64,000 nt of DNA from Candidatus Rokuibacteriota bacterium (GCA_003221515.1 QHSI01000127.1:22447-86446); one strand, 5' to 3'. Numbered from the stretch's first letter, positions 49,178-58,828 are shown. Program-made: numbers and translations. Notes: generated by a model not told the origin, from the sequence alone.

Positions 49178-50851
49178 GTGATATGGAAGAGCAGGAGCCT
49201 TCCCGGAGCCGTGGCTAGAGAGACCGAGGCGATCGCCGGCGGCTCGCTGATCGGGCTGCGCCTCAAGGGACGCTACCGGATCGTCGGCGAGATCGGCGCT
49301 GGCGTGGGAAGGGTGTGCCAGGCCGAGGACGATGCGACCGGTCACAGGATCGCCGTGCGCGTCCTGCCGAAGGCGCTCATCGGCACGTCCAATGGAACCC
49401 CGACGCTCCAGCGGATGAGCCGGTCGGTCATCGCGGTATCGGCGGCCCACTCGGGCCTGGCCAGCGTGCTGGCGTTCGGCGAGAGCGAGCAGGGCTGGCC
49501 CTTCGCGGTGATGGAGCTGGTCGAGGGACGGCGGCTGAGCGACGTGCTCGCCGAGGGTGGCCAGCTCGACGCCGCCGTCGCCATGCGGTGGGCGCTCGAT
49601 CTGGGCGGCGCCGTGGAGACGCTACACAACATGGGGCTCGTCCACGGCGCGGTCCGGCCACGAAACGTGGCGGTGCTCGCTGACGGCAGTGCCAAGCTCC
49701 TCGACGTGGAGCTGGCCGGACTGCGCGACCTGCCGGGGCTAGCTAGCGCCTCCGGGCGCGAAACCCCTCCCGAGTACCTGGCGCCCGAGCACGCGCGCGG
49801 AGCTTCCCTGACCGAGAAGGCCGATATCTACGCGTTCGCGGTGGTCCTCTACGAGATGCTGACCGGAGCACGGCCCTTCCGGGCGGCGTCGCGCGAGGCG
49901 GTTCGCGACCCGCAAGCGACTCAGACGCCGACGCCGATGCGCTCGCGGCGCCGAACCGTCCCAGCCTCCGTGGACGCCGTCGTCGCCATGGCCCTCGCCA
50001 CGGAGCCCGACGAGCGGCCACACATGCAGGAGCTCCTCAACCGTCTCTGGTCGGAAGCCAACGGGCCGGCAAGGTCCCGGCGTCGCCGGGTGGCGATCAT
50101 CGCTAGCGCGTCACTGGCGGCTTCGGTAGTGGGCCTGGGTACATGGGCCTTCGTCGCATGGCGCGCTTCGACGCTGGCCCCGACGCATCAGGTGGCACGG
50201 CCAAAGCTCGTGATTCCAGCCGCGCCGCCGGTCCAGGTCGTCCCGGCCCCCGTGCGTCCTACTGAGTTCCCCCGCCCGGCCCCGGTCGCGGCGCCCCCGG
50301 CGCCCGCGCCGGCTGCGGAGTCCCCCCGCCCGGCCCCGGTCGCGGCGCCCCCGGAGCCAGCTCGTCCCGCGGAGTCCCCCCGTCCGACTCCAGTCGGGCC
50401 GGCGCCAGCGCGGCCTGTGGAGTCCCCCCGTCCGGCTCCAGTCGCGGCGCCCCCGGCGCCGGCGCGGCCTGTGGAGGCGCTCCGTCCGGCTCCAGTCGCG
50501 GCGCCCCCGGCGTCCGCGCGGCCTGTGGAGTCCCCCCGTCCGGCTCCAGTCGCGGCGCCCCCGGCGCCGGCGCGGCCTGTGGAGTCCCCCCGCCCGGCCG
50601 CGGTCGTGACGCCCTCGGCGCCGGCGCGGCCTGTGGAGTCGCCCCGTCCGGCTCCAGTCGCGGCGCCCCCGGCGTCCGCGCGGCCCGCGCCAGTTGTGGC
50701 GGCGCCGCCGGAAACGCCTGCCGCGGCGACTCCGGCGCCTGCGCGAACCCCAGCGGTCGTTCCCGAGCGACCCGCGCCGTCTCGGCAATCCGGTCCAGAC
50801 GATCCCGGCGCCGTCATCGATTGGCTTCTGAATCCGTCCCGCCGCGAATAG
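49178..50851 (+). CDS. membrane-anchored Ser/Thr pseudokinase with Pro/Ala repeat tail
   Basis: The 557-residue protein has an N-terminal bacterial-type protein kinase fold (residues about 30-285): glycine loop GEIGAGVGRV, then PEYLAPEHARGASLTEKADI and YAFAVVLYEMLTGARPF. Key residues are missing. The beta-3 Lys is Arg (IAVRVL), the HRD motif is HGAVRPRN (no catalytic Asp), and DFG is DVE. It is therefore probably catalytically dead. A single membrane helix (AIIASASLAASVVGLGTWAF) follows. The extracytoplasmic tail (about 350-530) is tandem ESPRPAPVAAPPAPARPV units ending in GAVIDWLLNPSRRE. It may be a sensor or scaffold. Confidence 0.85.
   Translation: MIWKSRSLPGAVARETEAIAGGSLIGLRLKGRYRIVGEIGAGVGRVCQAEDDATGHRIAVRVLPKALIGTSNGTPTLQRMSRSVIAVSAAHSGLASVLAFGESEQGWPFAVMELVEGRRLSDVLAEGGQLDAAVAMRWALDLGGAVETLHNMGLVHGAVRPRNVAVLADGSAKLLDVELAGLRDLPGLASASGRETPPEYLAPEHARGASLTEKADIYAFAVVLYEMLTGARPFRAASREAVRDPQATQTPTPMRSRRRTVPASVDAVVAMALATEPDERPHMQELLNRLWSEANGPARSRRRRVAIIASASLAASVVGLGTWAFVAWRASTLAPTHQVARPKLVIPAAPPVQVVPAPVRPTEFPRPAPVAAPPAPAPAAESPRPAPVAAPPEPARPAESPRPTPVGPAPARPVESPRPAPVAAPPAPARPVEALRPAPVAAPPASARPVESPRPAPVAAPPAPARPVESPRPAAVVTPSAPARPVESPRPAPVAAPPASARPAPVVAAPPETPAAATPAPARTPAVVPERPAPSRQSGPDDPGAVIDWLLNPSRRE
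50258..50683. repeat. tandem 54-bp repeats encoding the Pro/Ala tail
   Basis: Five well-conserved 54-bp units start at 50414, 50468, 50522, 50576 and 50630. About three more degenerate units lie between 50258 and 50413, one shortened by 6 bp. Each encodes an 18-residue Pro/Ala block. The third-position-conserving similarity suggests recent slippage or unequal crossing-over. Confidence 0.9.
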
Positions 50852-50940
50852 ACGGGGCGGCGAGTCGAGGCTAGACGGCGAGTCTGTCGTGCGCGACTTG
50901 TTGCTGACGCGGAGCGACTGCGCGGAAGCATCTGGCTTAG

Positions 50941-51033
50941 GAGGTCGGTGTAAGAGACCTTGCGATCGACCCCTACGATTCGTCCGAGGTCATCGACTGG
51001 TTGCTGAACCCGTCGTCGAGAGTCCGCGAATAA
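50941..51033 (+). pseudogene. duplicated C-terminal tail of the pseudokinase
   Basis: The frame 50941-51033 ends VIDWLLNPSSRVRE and a TAA stop. It closely repeats the last residues of the pseudokinase (VIDWLLNPSRRE). There is no start codon other than an internal TTG, and a TAG precedes it. It is probably a leftover of a second copy of the gene. It overlaps the 3' end of the convergent oxidoreductase. Confidence 0.55.
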
Positions 51034-53044
51034 AGTATTCCGCCAGGGAGGCGCGGCTTCCCGCACACGGTCGCCAGCCGAGCTCCTCGCGCGCCTTGCG
51101 ACAGTCGAAGACGAGCGGCGCGTACGCCGAACGCAACCGGTAAGCGGAGATTGGGGCCGAGCGCCCCAAACGATCGAAGAGCCACTCGATCGCCGTCGCC
51201 AGGACGCACGCGGGGGCCATCGGCAGGTGGATGGTGGCGCACGAGGAAGCCAGTTCCTCACGCGTGAGGAGTTCGTCGCCGACCACCTGGTACACGCGAC
51301 CATCCGCGAAGGGGCTCTGCGCGGCCCTGATCATCGCCTCCACCGCGTCGTCCACGTGGACGTACGGCACCCGGATCGTCCGGTCGCCCACGAGAGCGAG
51401 CCGCTTGCCGATCCGAATTCCGACCGGCGAGACGATCGGCTCGCCGCCTGCGCTCCAGATGACCCCGAGACGCAGAATCACCGAGGGGAGCCCGCGCTCG
51501 AGCGCCGCGGCTCGCACGAGGCCCTCCGCCTCGAGTTTCGCCCGGGCGTAGTGCCCGCGCTGCTTCGGCAAGGGCTCGAGGGGGGAAGTCTCGGTGACGG
51601 GCCGGTCGGCCGGATGTCCTGCCCAATCGATGACCGAGAGGGAGCTGATGTGGACCAGCTTCGGGACGTGATGCGCGAGGCACGCCTCGACAACGTTGCG
51701 GGTGCCGGCGACGGTGGCGGCTTCGTGAGGCTCCCAGCCGCCGCTCATCGCCGCGCCGACATGGAACACCGCCGTCGCGCCAACGAGCGCGCGATCCACG
51801 GCGTGCGGATCGCCCAACTCGCCGAGCGCGACCTCGACCCTCGGGTGCCGGAGGATCTCGGGCGGCGGTAGCCGCCGGACGAAGAGCCGCACACACGCCT
51901 CTTCTCCGACGAGCCGCCTCACGAGCGCGCGACCAAGCTGGCCATTCGCGCCGGTGACCACGACGGCGGGGCGGCCACTCGACTGGTATCGGTTGACGAA
52001 TGCCGTTTTCGCGCGATCGGCCTGCCGTGCCACCTGCTCCGTCCAGCGCACGACGGTGCGCGCCTCGTCGACGCCCGCCGGCACCGGCGCGCCGGCGGCG
52101 AGCGCGTCGTAGAAAGCGCGGACGAAGTTGTGGAGACTCTGGTACGGCCGGATCGCGCCCGCCACGAACCGCGCGGAATTCGAGGTGACCTGCGCCGCGG
52201 CGGAGACGGACTCGCCGATGGCGTTCACCACCCGCTCGACCGCCTTCGGCAGCAGCGGCACGTGACGGCGGCGCGTGAGGAACATCGAGAAGAAATCGGC
52301 GCGCAGGATGCCGCGGGCTCCCTGGACGATGAGCTGATGCTGTAGCGGCCGGACGTTCCACGACAGCTGGATGTTGCCGGTGCCCTTCGCGCATCGGACC
52401 AGCACCCGCCACTCGTCGAAATGGATGTTGGGGTCTCTGCCCTTCGCCTCGGACGTTCTGAAATCGGCGTGCACGTCCTCGATGTCGCCCAGGAGCTCGC
52501 GGAGCAGGTACAGCGCGTGCACGCCGAGATCACGAAACGGGTAGCCGCCATCGCGGCACTGCGGTGGCAGCGGGCCACCGCGATACGCCGGGTAGTTCGA
52601 GCTGCGGAGATAGTCGACGGCGACGATCTCGCCGATCGCGCCGCGCCGGACGAGAGCGACCGCCCTGGCGGCGAACGAGTCGCCGAGCAGCGTGTGGTTC
52701 ACGCCGAGCCGCAAGCCGGTGGCCGCCGCCTGCTCCGCCAGGCGGTCGCAATCCTCGACGCTCGTCGCTAGCGGCTTCTCGACGAGCACATGGCAGCCCA
52801 GACGAAGCGCCTCCAGCGCCACCGCCGTGTGGCTGTCCGGTGGGGTCAGCACATGGACGACGTCCAGGCCCGCAGTGGCCATCGCCTGGAGCGACTCGAA
52901 GGTCGGCAGGCCCGTGGCACGCGCCCGGGCGAGGTCGAGGTCGGTCACCCCGACGATGCGAACGTTGGACAACCGTCTCAGCGCTTTGACGTGAAACTCG
53001 CTGACGTAGCCCGCGCCCACCAATCCGACGCGGTACGGCGTCAT
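50990..53044 (-). CDS. fusion of Gfo/Idh/MocA oxidoreductase and NAD-dependent epimerase/SDR
   Basis: The 684-residue protein joins two enzymes. Residues 1-350 are a Gfo/Idh/MocA oxidoreductase (RVGLVGAGYVSEFHVKALRR, then VHVLTPPDSH, LVEKPLATS and the C-terminal sheet PAYRGGPLPPQCRDGGYPFR DLGVH). Residues 355-670 are an extended SDR/epimerase (VVVTGANGQLGRALVRRL, HISSLSVIDWAG, the active-site YARAKLEAEG, ILRLGVIW). Coupled oxidation and epimerisation or reduction of a sugar or polyol is likely. The ATG overlaps the dehydrogenase stop as ATGA. It is part of a minus-strand group with a PQQ-type dehydrogenase and a cupin. The 3' end overlaps the pseudokinase-tail relic. Confidence 0.87.
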   Translation of the reverse strand: MTPYRVGLVGAGYVSEFHVKALRRLSNVRIVGVTDLDLARARATGLPTFESLQAMATAGLDVVHVLTPPDSHTAVALEALRLGCHVLVEKPLATSVEDCDRLAEQAAATGLRLGVNHTLLGDSFAARAVALVRRGAIGEIVAVDYLRSSNYPAYRGGPLPPQCRDGGYPFRDLGVHALYLLRELLGDIEDVHADFRTSEAKGRDPNIHFDEWRVLVRCAKGTGNIQLSWNVRPLQHQLIVQGARGILRADFFSMFLTRRRHVPLLPKAVERVVNAIGESVSAAAQVTSNSARFVAGAIRPYQSLHNFVRAFYDALAAGAPVPAGVDEARTVVRWTEQVARQADRAKTAFVNRYQSSGRPAVVVTGANGQLGRALVRRLVGEEACVRLFVRRLPPPEILRHPRVEVALGELGDPHAVDRALVGATAVFHVGAAMSGGWEPHEAATVAGTRNVVEACLAHHVPKLVHISSLSVIDWAGHPADRPVTETSPLEPLPKQRGHYARAKLEAEGLVRAAALERGLPSVILRLGVIWSAGGEPIVSPVGIRIGKRLALVGDRTIRVPYVHVDDAVEAMIRAAQSPFADGRVYQVVGDELLTREELASSCATIHLPMAPACVLATAIEWLFDRLGRSAPISAYRLRSAYAPLVFDCRKAREELGWRPCAGSRASLAEYFIRGLSTTGSATSR

Positions 53045-54189
53045 GTCGGTCGCGCGGTCTTGTAGCTGACCCGATAGATCGCGCCCGCGTAGTCGTCCGA
53101 GATCAGCAGCGCGCCGTCGGCCGCGACGAGCACGTCCACCGGTCGACCCCATGTGAGCAGCCCCAAGCGCCAGCCGTCGGCGAAGGGCTCGTACGTCACC
53201 GGGCGATCGTCCTTGAGTCGGATGAGCGTGACGCGATAGCCGGCCGGCGACGACCGATTCCACGACCCGTGCTCGGCGATGAAGATCTGGTTCCGGTAGT
53301 ACGCCGGAAACGAGCTGCCGGTGTAGAAGCACATGCCCAGGGCCGCCACATGCGCGCCGAGCTCTAGGGCCGGCGGCTCGAACTCGGTGCACGAACGTTT
53401 CTGCGCGAGCTCGGGATCCGAGACGTCGATCCCGTGGCAGTACGGAAATCCGAAGTGCATTCCCTTGTGCGGCGCGCGGTTCAGCTCGTCGGGAGGCAAG
53501 TCGTCTCCCATCCAATCGCGGCCGTTATCCGTGAACCAGAGCTGCCCGGTCAGCGGGTGCCAGGCGAACCCGACCGAGTTTCGGACACCTCGAGCAAACA
53601 CTTCGAGGCCCGTTCCGTCCGGCCGCATGCGCATGATCGTCCCGTACCGCTCGTCGGTGGACTCGCAGACGTTACACGGAGCCCCGACCGACACGTAGAG
53701 GCCGCCGTCCGGGCCGAAGCGGATGAACCGCCAGCCGTGGTTCGGATCGCTCGGGAGACTCTCGCTGACCACGACCGGCGCGGGGGGGTCGTTCACGCGT
53801 GCCTCGATGTCGTCGTATCGGAGCACGCGGTTCACTTCGGCGACGTAGAGGGAGCCGTCACGAAAGGCGACGCCGTTCGGCGCGTTCAGACCGCTCGCGA
53901 TCGTGCGGACCTCGCCGGCCCGATCGTCGCGGTCGCGGGGCGCCAGGGCGTAGACTCTCCCGGCTCTGCGCGATCCCACGAAGAGCGTTCCGCGAGCGCC
54001 GAGCGCCATCGAGCGCGCGTTCGGCACGTATGAGGAATAAAGTTGGATCGTGAAGCCGGGAGGTAACCGCACCCGTCCGAGCAGCACCTCGAGCAAGAGC
54101 CCTGGCAACTGCCCGGTCCACCGCCAGTAGCCCACCGCGGCACCGAGGCCAAGGACCACCCCCAGCCCGACAAGCGCGAGGCGCTTCAT
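53041..54189 (-). CDS. PQQ-type soluble aldose/sorbosone dehydrogenase-like protein
   Basis: The 382-residue protein has an N-terminal anchor helix (LALVGLGVVLGLGAAVGYW) and a six-bladed propeller like soluble PQQ-dependent glucose/sorbosone dehydrogenases. Blade motifs include GLNAPNGVAFRDGSLYVAEV, GVRNSVGFAWHPLTGQLWFT, NGRDWMGDDLPPDELN and GRPVDVLVAADGALLISDDY. Cys pairs (CNVCES; CHGID; CTEFE) may form disulphides. It would oxidise a periplasmic sugar. No PQQ synthesis genes are in view. The ATG overlaps the preceding gene stop as ATGA. Confidence 0.85.
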   Translation of the reverse strand: MKRLALVGLGVVLGLGAAVGYWRWTGQLPGLLLEVLLGRVRLPPGFTIQLYSSYVPNARSMALGARGTLFVGSRRAGRVYALAPRDRDDRAGEVRTIASGLNAPNGVAFRDGSLYVAEVNRVLRYDDIEARVNDPPAPVVVSESLPSDPNHGWRFIRFGPDGGLYVSVGAPCNVCESTDERYGTIMRMRPDGTGLEVFARGVRNSVGFAWHPLTGQLWFTDNGRDWMGDDLPPDELNRAPHKGMHFGFPYCHGIDVSDPELAQKRSCTEFEPPALELGAHVAALGMCFYTGSSFPAYYRNQIFIAEHGSWNRSSPAGYRVTLIRLKDDRPVTYEPFADGWRLGLLTWGRPVDVLVAADGALLISDDYAGAIYRVSYKTARPT

Positions 54190-55106
54190 TTTCGCCGCAG
54201 CCAGATCTCCCGCCAGTAGACGAACTCGTCTCGCGAGCACCCGCCGAGGGCGATTGATTCGCACCGGCACAGCGAGCCTTCCAGGAACACGGTGTTGCGG
54301 AGCTGGCGCATCTGTCCCGAGCCGTCGACGATGAGCTTGTCGATCCGCTCCTTGACCCGGCGCTGGCTGTTGCACAGCCGGCGCATGTCGGGCGAAAAGT
54401 AGAGTCCGCGATTGCGGGCGGTCTCGTTCAGCGTCTGGATGATGCTCTCCATTGGCTTCACTTCGACCAGCTCGCCCGGTCGCAGATCGAGGCTCTCTAC
54501 CGGCGTCACCTGGTGAGGTCCCCGCGCGTACTCACCGACAAGCGTCCGACGAACTCTCCAGAAGAACCAGATCGCGATGCGCCGGACCATGTGAAGCGCG
54601 CTGCAATTGCCGGCACGGACTTCGGCGACGCATTTTCCGATTCGCGCCCAGCGCGACAGGCCCTTGGTGGCGTTCCACAACTCGCTGGCCTGACAATAGT
54701 AAGTCGTCGGGCCGGCCGAGATCTTGAGTCGAGAGCGCAGCGACGCTCCATCCGATCTCGGTGTGGAGCTCCCGCCGGCGTCGTCGACCTTGCTCAGCCA
54801 CTCTTCGCGCCAGAAGATCGTGCACGCCTTCTGGCAGCCATCGTGCGCGGCGCCGGAGCAGCGCAGCCCCTCGAGCGTCACGACGTCGTCGGACTCGAAG
54901 ACGCGCATCGTCGAGACCGTTCCCGTGAAACACGTCTTCACGACTCGCCGGGCAACGCGAAACCGCCGCCCGCAAAACTCGACCATCTCCGGCATGAACG
55001 GCAGACGATCCAGCGCCCCCTGGGCGTCCAGGGTCCGGAGGATCTCGTCGGGGGCTTTAACTTCGACCAGGTCGCCGGGCCGAAGCCTGGCCTGCGATCG
55101 GTTCAT
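54186..55106 (-). CDS. two-domain duplicated Cys-rich protein of unknown function
   Basis: The 306-residue protein is an internal duplication. The first half has LRPGDLVEVKAPDEILRTLD, FMPEMVEFCGRRFRV and LEGLRCSGAAHDGCQKACTIFWREEWL (shown in parts). The second half repeats LRPGELVEVKPMESIIQTLN, FSPDMRRLCNSQRRV and LEGSLCRCESIALGGCSRDE, then VYWREIWL. Each half has three or more cysteines that may bind metal. I have seen this motif set in hypothetical proteins near exopolysaccharide genes, but no function is established. It lies between the PQQ-type dehydrogenase and the cupin and overlaps the former as ATGA. Confidence 0.7.
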   Translation of the reverse strand: MNRSQARLRPGDLVEVKAPDEILRTLDAQGALDRLPFMPEMVEFCGRRFRVARRVVKTCFTGTVSTMRVFESDDVVTLEGLRCSGAAHDGCQKACTIFWREEWLSKVDDAGGSSTPRSDGASLRSRLKISAGPTTYYCQASELWNATKGLSRWARIGKCVAEVRAGNCSALHMVRRIAIWFFWRVRRTLVGEYARGPHQVTPVESLDLRPGELVEVKPMESIIQTLNETARNRGLYFSPDMRRLCNSQRRVKERIDKLIVDGSGQMRQLRNTVFLEGSLCRCESIALGGCSRDEFVYWREIWLRRK

Positions 55107-55130
55107 GAAGCCGACGGCCTGGCGAGTGCC

Positions 55131-55598
55131 CTACAACCCGATCGGATCGAGCATGAGGACCATCATCAACGGCGAGGCGACCCGCAGCCCCACGATCCGC
55201 AGAAACAGGTTCCACGCGAGGACGGCTAACCCGAACGGGCGCGGCATGGTGTGCCTCAGGAACGCGACCTTCCTGATGTACTTCGGGACGTGCCACTTGG
55301 AAGAGGTCCCGGCCGGGAAGAAGACCACGTCGCCCGGGCCGATCCGGCGCTCTTCTCCCGTCTCGTTGGTGATGAAAGCCTCACCCTCGAGGACGACGAG
55401 GACTTCGTCCTTGCTGTAGTGCCAGGTGAAGCTCCCAGCGGTGCAATCCCAGGCCATCACGTTCGAGGTGCGGTCGTGGCTCCTCGCCAGCTCCTTGCTT
55501 CGGGTTTCAGGCTTGCCGCTGAGGACCCAACTGGGTGTGACCGGGCCGGCCGTGCGATCGGCGGTCGTTGCAGGGGCGACCACAATCGATTTGGACAT
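55131..55598 (-). CDS. cupin-domain protein (DUF861/ethanolamine-utilisation type)
   Basis: The 155-residue single-domain cupin has a beta barrel near residues 40-115 (MAWDCTAGSFTWHYSKDEVL, then VVLEGEAFITNETGEE and GPGDVVFFPAGTSSKWHV). The C-terminal 35 residues are hydrophobic (FGLAVLAWNLFLRIVGLRV), an unusual addition that suggests membrane association. The ATG (55596-55598) has GGAG 7 nt upstream. Cupins of this type often bind small ligands or sugars. The function here is unknown. Confidence 0.8.
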   Translation of the reverse strand: MSKSIVVAPATTADRTAGPVTPSWVLSGKPETRSKELARSHDRTSNVMAWDCTAGSFTWHYSKDEVLVVLEGEAFITNETGEERRIGPGDVVFFPAGTSSKWHVPKYIRKVAFLRHTMPRPFGLAVLAWNLFLRIVGLRVASPLMMVLMLDPIGL

Positions 55599-55760
55599 GA
55601 TGTTCTCCAGATGTCGTTCGTGGATGTTCAATCGAGAACAACTTCAATACGCTAGTTTATTACGAAGACCGGCGTGACGCTGAGGAAGTTTGGCGACTTC
55701 AGCCGGCGTGAGGAAGCGGCTTCCCGCGCTTGGCGGTGCGCAGGCGCGGGTCGGTTCGGT

Positions 55761-57032
55761 TCAGTCGAAGTTGATGGGATAGCCGAACTGCAGGCCGAAT
55801 CTGACCCGGTTCTGGTCGACGTCGAGCTGCGTCGCCGACGACCCGCTGGTCCTTTGCTCGAAGAACGTGTACCCCCCGAATACGGTCGCGTACCGAGCGA
55901 TCTGATAGCTCGCCGAGAGGGTCAACGTGAACGACCGAGCGTCGACCTGTCGCGCTTGCCGTGAGCTTATCGATTCCGCGACGCTGTAGACGGGGTTGAG
56001 CGCGACGATCAGACCGCGCTGCCATCCGGAGATGGTGAGCGTGCCCGAGGCGGTCTGCGTATCGGTTGCTCCACCGAATCCGCCTGCTGCGCTCACGCCT
56101 CGCACGTACTGCAGGCCGGCCGACCCGAATGGCAACGTTTGCACGAGAGTCGCCGTTCCTGCGGGGGATAGGATCGTTTCGCCGGCTAACTCGGTTATCG
56201 CCGGGCCCCCGCTCACTGTGCCCAGCAGCGTTTGCGTCAGCCGGTAGCTCAATCCGAGCGCAGGAGTGTGAGTCGTCGAGGTTCCCTGTTCTCGAACATC
56301 CACATAGGTGAAGCCGTAGCCGAGTAAGCCCGTGAGGCGGGGCGTGAAGGCGTGGCTGAGGCTGCTCAGGAGCCCGTACGTGTCGGAGTTGATGCCCGCT
56401 CCTTGACCCTCGAAGCGCAACGCAGTGTAAGTCGCGCTGACGCTCAGGGCGTTCCGAGACGTCATCTGCCACGCGACACCCGGAGTGAACGTGTTGATCC
56501 ACGACTCTTGCCGGCCTGTTGAAAAGGTGTTCGGGGCAAGGAGATTCGTACTGCGATTGAACGCGAACGACTCGATGGCCGTCAGCGTGAGCTCGGGGGT
56601 GAGCCTGTACATGCCGTCGGCAAGGAAATTTTGACGGGCGAGCGGGTTGCTGAGGCCGTTCTGCCGGGCGTACAGGTCGGCGCCGAAGGAATAGCCGGCG
56701 CTCAGTGTGTACGACGGGCTGTTCACGAACAGCGTCACGGCCGGCGCGAAGCTCGTGATGAAGTCCGATTCACGGCGCCGGTTGTCCAGGAAGACGTTGT
56801 CGTTGTACTCCTCCGACACGGAGATCGAGGGCGTTACCGTCAGGGGTCCGCGCGCCTCGGGAGGCGCCAGGAGCCCGAGCAGCTCGAGCGGATACGCCGC
56901 GACCGGTGGTTGAGCCTTCGCGGCGCTCGACGGAGCTTCCTCGCCCCACCCCTGAGACGCCAGCAACAGGAACACCGCTCCCAGGATCCAAGAAGCGTTC
57001 TTCCGGCCGCTCCACCTGTACACGGGTCGCAT
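55761..57032 (-). CDS. outer-membrane beta-barrel protein of the exosortase/EPS locus type
   Basis: The 423-residue protein has a signal peptide (SWILGAVFLLLASQGWGEE) and about 14-16 amphipathic beta strands ending with Phe (FGLQFGYPINFD), as outer-membrane barrels do. The opening VTPSISVSEEYNDNVFLDNR resembles the PEP-CTERM-associated outer-membrane proteins found upstream of prs/eps genes. It lies next to such a locus, divergently, with 509 bp between. It might be an export or anchoring pore for the polysaccharide. The ATG at 57030-57032 is chosen because it precedes the signal sequence. Confidence 0.78.
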   Translation of the reverse strand: MRPVYRWSGRKNASWILGAVFLLLASQGWGEEAPSSAAKAQPPVAAYPLELLGLLAPPEARGPLTVTPSISVSEEYNDNVFLDNRRRESDFITSFAPAVTLFVNSPSYTLSAGYSFGADLYARQNGLSNPLARQNFLADGMYRLTPELTLTAIESFAFNRSTNLLAPNTFSTGRQESWINTFTPGVAWQMTSRNALSVSATYTALRFEGQGAGINSDTYGLLSSLSHAFTPRLTGLLGYGFTYVDVREQGTSTTHTPALGLSYRLTQTLLGTVSGGPAITELAGETILSPAGTATLVQTLPFGSAGLQYVRGVSAAGGFGGATDTQTASGTLTISGWQRGLIVALNPVYSVAESISSRQARQVDARSFTLTLSASYQIARYATVFGGYTFFEQRTSGSSATQLDVDQNRVRFGLQFGYPINFD

Positions 57033-57064
57033 TATATGGTCGACGAGCCGCCGAGAAGAGCAAC

Positions 57065-57080
57065 ATGTGATTGTCCACAT
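57065..57080. promoter_or_regulatory. ATGTG-N6-CACAT dyad near the beta-barrel start
   Basis: A perfect 5-6-5 inverted repeat lies 33-48 bp upstream of the beta-barrel gene. It resembles CRP/FNR-family sites, though its half-sites are shifted from the canonical TGTGA. Confidence 0.4.
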
Positions 57081-57176
57081 TTCCACCGTCATCCACCGCC
57101 GAGGAATTGTTCGATTCAGTCGGTACTTAGAGCCCACGACCAGACGAGATCTGTTCGTTCGCGGCCTTCTTTGTGG

Positions 57177-57192
57177 AGCAATTCAATCACCA
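57177..57192 (-). promoter_or_regulatory. candidate sigma54 promoter for the beta-barrel gene
   Basis: On the minus strand TGGTGATTGAATTGCT has GG and GC separated by 10 nt and an intact TTGC element, but a poor -24 CAC. It lies about 145 bp upstream of the barrel gene start. Confidence 0.4.
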
Positions 57193-57371
57193 GTACCGGC
57201 GCCGGGCCGACCTGTGCCCCCACACGGTCGCAAAGCTCAGAGACCATTCCTGGCCCCAGAACCTACGCGAGCTCAGGGAAACGGTGCGTCGTCTCCCGGC
57301 TAGGCAACATCCTGCACACGTTTGACACTCTTTCCTGGAAAATTGCCTATCTCGATGGAGGTTTCCGGAAG

Positions 57372-57387
57372 TGTGAGAGATTTCACA
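57372..57387. promoter_or_regulatory. CRP-type binding site
   Basis: TGTGAGAGATTTCACA is a perfect TGTGA-N6-TCACA dyad, the full consensus of CRP-family regulators. It lies about 119 bp upstream of the sigma54 -24 element, a typical position for an activator or repressor of the exopolysaccharide operon. Confidence 0.7.
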
Positions 57388-57505
57388 GTAGATCCCGAAC
57401 TACCCACCCAGGCCGTCTTCTGTGCAGTTGGTTGCACCCAGCACCGACAAAAATTTTCTGTGCAAGATTCGTTACATCAAGCGCCTTTTCTCTGCGAGAG
57501 GGCCC

Positions 57506-57520
57506 TGGTACGGCGTTTGC
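57506..57520 (+). promoter_or_regulatory. sigma54 (-24/-12) promoter
   Basis: TGGTACGGCGTTTGC matches the RpoN consensus TGGCAC-N5-TTGC with one change, and GG and GC are 10 nt apart. It lies 21 bp before the ATG of the sigma54-type regulator, so transcription would start just upstream of that ATG, giving a very short leader. Confidence 0.72.
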
Positions 57521-57541
57521 CTTCCTAGATCAGCGCCCGCA

Positions 57542-58824
<1,283 letters not shown>

Positions 58825-58828
<4 letters not shown>

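Larger units (their letters stand above)
57033..57541. promoter_or_regulatory. 509-bp divergent regulatory region of the EPS locus
   Basis: No gene is credible on either strand. The region is less GC-rich than its surroundings. It holds a sigma54 promoter (57506-57520), a weaker reverse sigma54-like site (57177-57192), a CRP-type dyad (57372-57387) and a second dyad ATGTG-N6-CACAT (57065-57080), each listed separately. Confidence 0.75.

Noticed and set aside
50258..50683. CRISPR array
   Set aside because: The 54-bp units are contiguous without spacers and are in-frame coding repeats.
50188..51303. Minus-strand glycine/alanine-rich frame opposite the pseudokinase tail
   Set aside because: The GAGRGDSTGRAGAGG-like repeats are simply the complement of the 54-bp Pro/Ala repeats.
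55685..55724. Small stems (GAAGT/ACTTC and GGAAG/CTTCC) after the beta-barrel gene as terminator
   Set aside because: Stems are only 5 bp and no T run follows on the minus strand.
57335..57347. Second sigma54-like site TGGAAAATTGCC
   Set aside because: The GG to GC spacing is 6 nt instead of 10.
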